From NCBI GenBank assembly GCA_002329575.1, contig DCTK01000039.1, positions 239 to 6,913 of the forward strand: a DNA stretch of 6,675 bases, in the 5' to 3' direction. Origin of the DNA: Sutterella sp. UBA1442. Lineage in GTDB: Bacteria > Pseudomonadota > Gammaproteobacteria > Burkholderiales > Burkholderiaceae_F. The notes beneath the pieces were generated by a model that saw only the letters and a program-made list of their open reading frames with translations, was not told where the DNA came from and did no database searches. The translations under genes were made by a program, and so were the position numbers. Shown one piece after another: positions 6,153-6,675 of this stretch (position 1 is its first letter; every line of letters begins with the position of its first letter).

Positions 6153-6675
6153 TTAAGCAGCGTATTGAGGCCAGGCTTCGACAAAGAAATTAATAACGGC
6201 ATCAAGCCCCAAGTGATTGACACGATACTTGGCGGTTTGGGCGACGAGCGGTTTGCCGTGGAACGCAAAGCCAATGCCGGCTACTTTAATCATTTCCAGA
6301 TCATTGGCTCCGTCGCCGCCACAGATGGCCTGCGAGCGATCAATACCATGCAGCATCGAGAGCATTTCGAGAGCTCGACGCTTGCCGTCGGCGTCCAAAA
6401 TTTCGCCACCTCCCGGTCCGGTTACTTCACCGGTGATTACACCATCTTTAACAACAAGTTGGTTGCAGAGGTATCCGTGCATACCGAGTCGCTTGCAAAC
6501 GTCAGCGGCGATATCAGAAAAACCGCCGGAGAGAATGTAGCAATGAAGACCGTTAGCCTTGGCGAAGTTAATTAATTTGTGGGCACCGGGGATGAGTTTG
6601 GCATGCGAGACCGTAACATCAATGAAGTCGGCCGAAGCGCCAGCAAAAAGCTTTACGCGGTCGCGAAGGTAAGTG
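6153..6675 (-). CDS. serB: Phosphoserine phosphatase, C-terminal part
   Basis: SerB removes phosphate from L-3-phosphoserine in the last step of serine synthesis in the cytoplasm. The frame is open from the right edge (first full codon at 6674) to TAA at 6153-6155, giving 173 visible residues; the start and the N-terminal DxDxT nucleophile motif lie outside. HAD-superfamily signatures seen are LSGGF (visible residues 48-52, motif II), N71 with DGVITGEVTG (77-86), K98 in DADGKRRAL (the motif III lysine) and GDGANDLEMI (120-129, motif IV, the Mg-binding acidic residues). VAGIGFAFHGKP follows, as in SerB of E. coli. The ATG at 6482 is internal and not a start, since the conserved LSGGF motif lies upstream of it in frame. 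It ends 152 bp before the helicase start and has its own terminator. Whether an ACT-type N-terminal domain is present cannot be seen. Confidence 0.93.
   Translation of the reverse strand, partial: TYLRDRVKLFAGASADFIDVTVSHAKLIPGAHKLINFAKANGLHCYILSGGFSDIAADVCKRLGMHGYLCNQLVVKDGVITGEVTGPGGGEILDADGKRRALEMLSMLHGIDRSQAICGGDGANDLEMIKVAGIGFAFHGKPLVAQTAKYRVNHLGLDAVINFFVEAWPQYAA

Noticed and set aside
6153..6482. A short stand-alone protein starting at the ATG at 6482
   Set aside because: The same frame stays open to the window edge and encodes the LSGGF motif upstream of that ATG, so it is an internal methionine of serB.
6165..6575. Plus-strand open frames of 107 and 136 codons opposite serB
   Set aside because: The minus-strand frame carries all the visible SerB motifs; the opposite frames match no family and have no good ribosome binding site.

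Overview
The window is about 6.7 kb of bacterial chromosome with moderate GC. Genes are spaced singly, each with its own terminator, and none of the complete genes is in an operon. A DcuC-type anaerobic C4-dicarboxylate carrier, a proteobacterial-type SerB and GAGGGG-type ribosome binding sites suggest an anaerobic or microaerobic proteobacterium. A gut betaproteobacterium of the Sutterellaceae type is my best guess, but it rests on overall impression and no marker gene proves it.

Layout, left to right. At 1-169 (+) is the C-terminal tail of a gene I cannot identify. At 249-1619 (-) is a complete DcuC-family transporter that ends at a strong hairpin terminator. At 1620-1911 is a divergent intergenic region with clustered inverted repeats. 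At 1912-2700 (+) is a secreted SGNH/GDSL-like hydrolase closed by a strong terminator. At 2803-6000 (-) is a 1065-residue protein joining a phospholipase-D-like (HKD) nuclease domain, a full SF2 helicase core and a C-terminal DUF3427-type region. At 6153-6675 (-) is the C-terminal part of phosphoserine phosphatase SerB, cut by the window edge.

The genes do not form one pathway. The transporter and the hydrolase share a divergent control region and may respond to related signals, but nothing shows a shared substrate. The nuclease-helicase is a single-gene unit between terminators, inserted between housekeeping-type genes. It is the most likely genome-defence or DNA/RNA-processing element here and the main item worth following. 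No mobile element, CRISPR array, tRNA or rRNA was seen.
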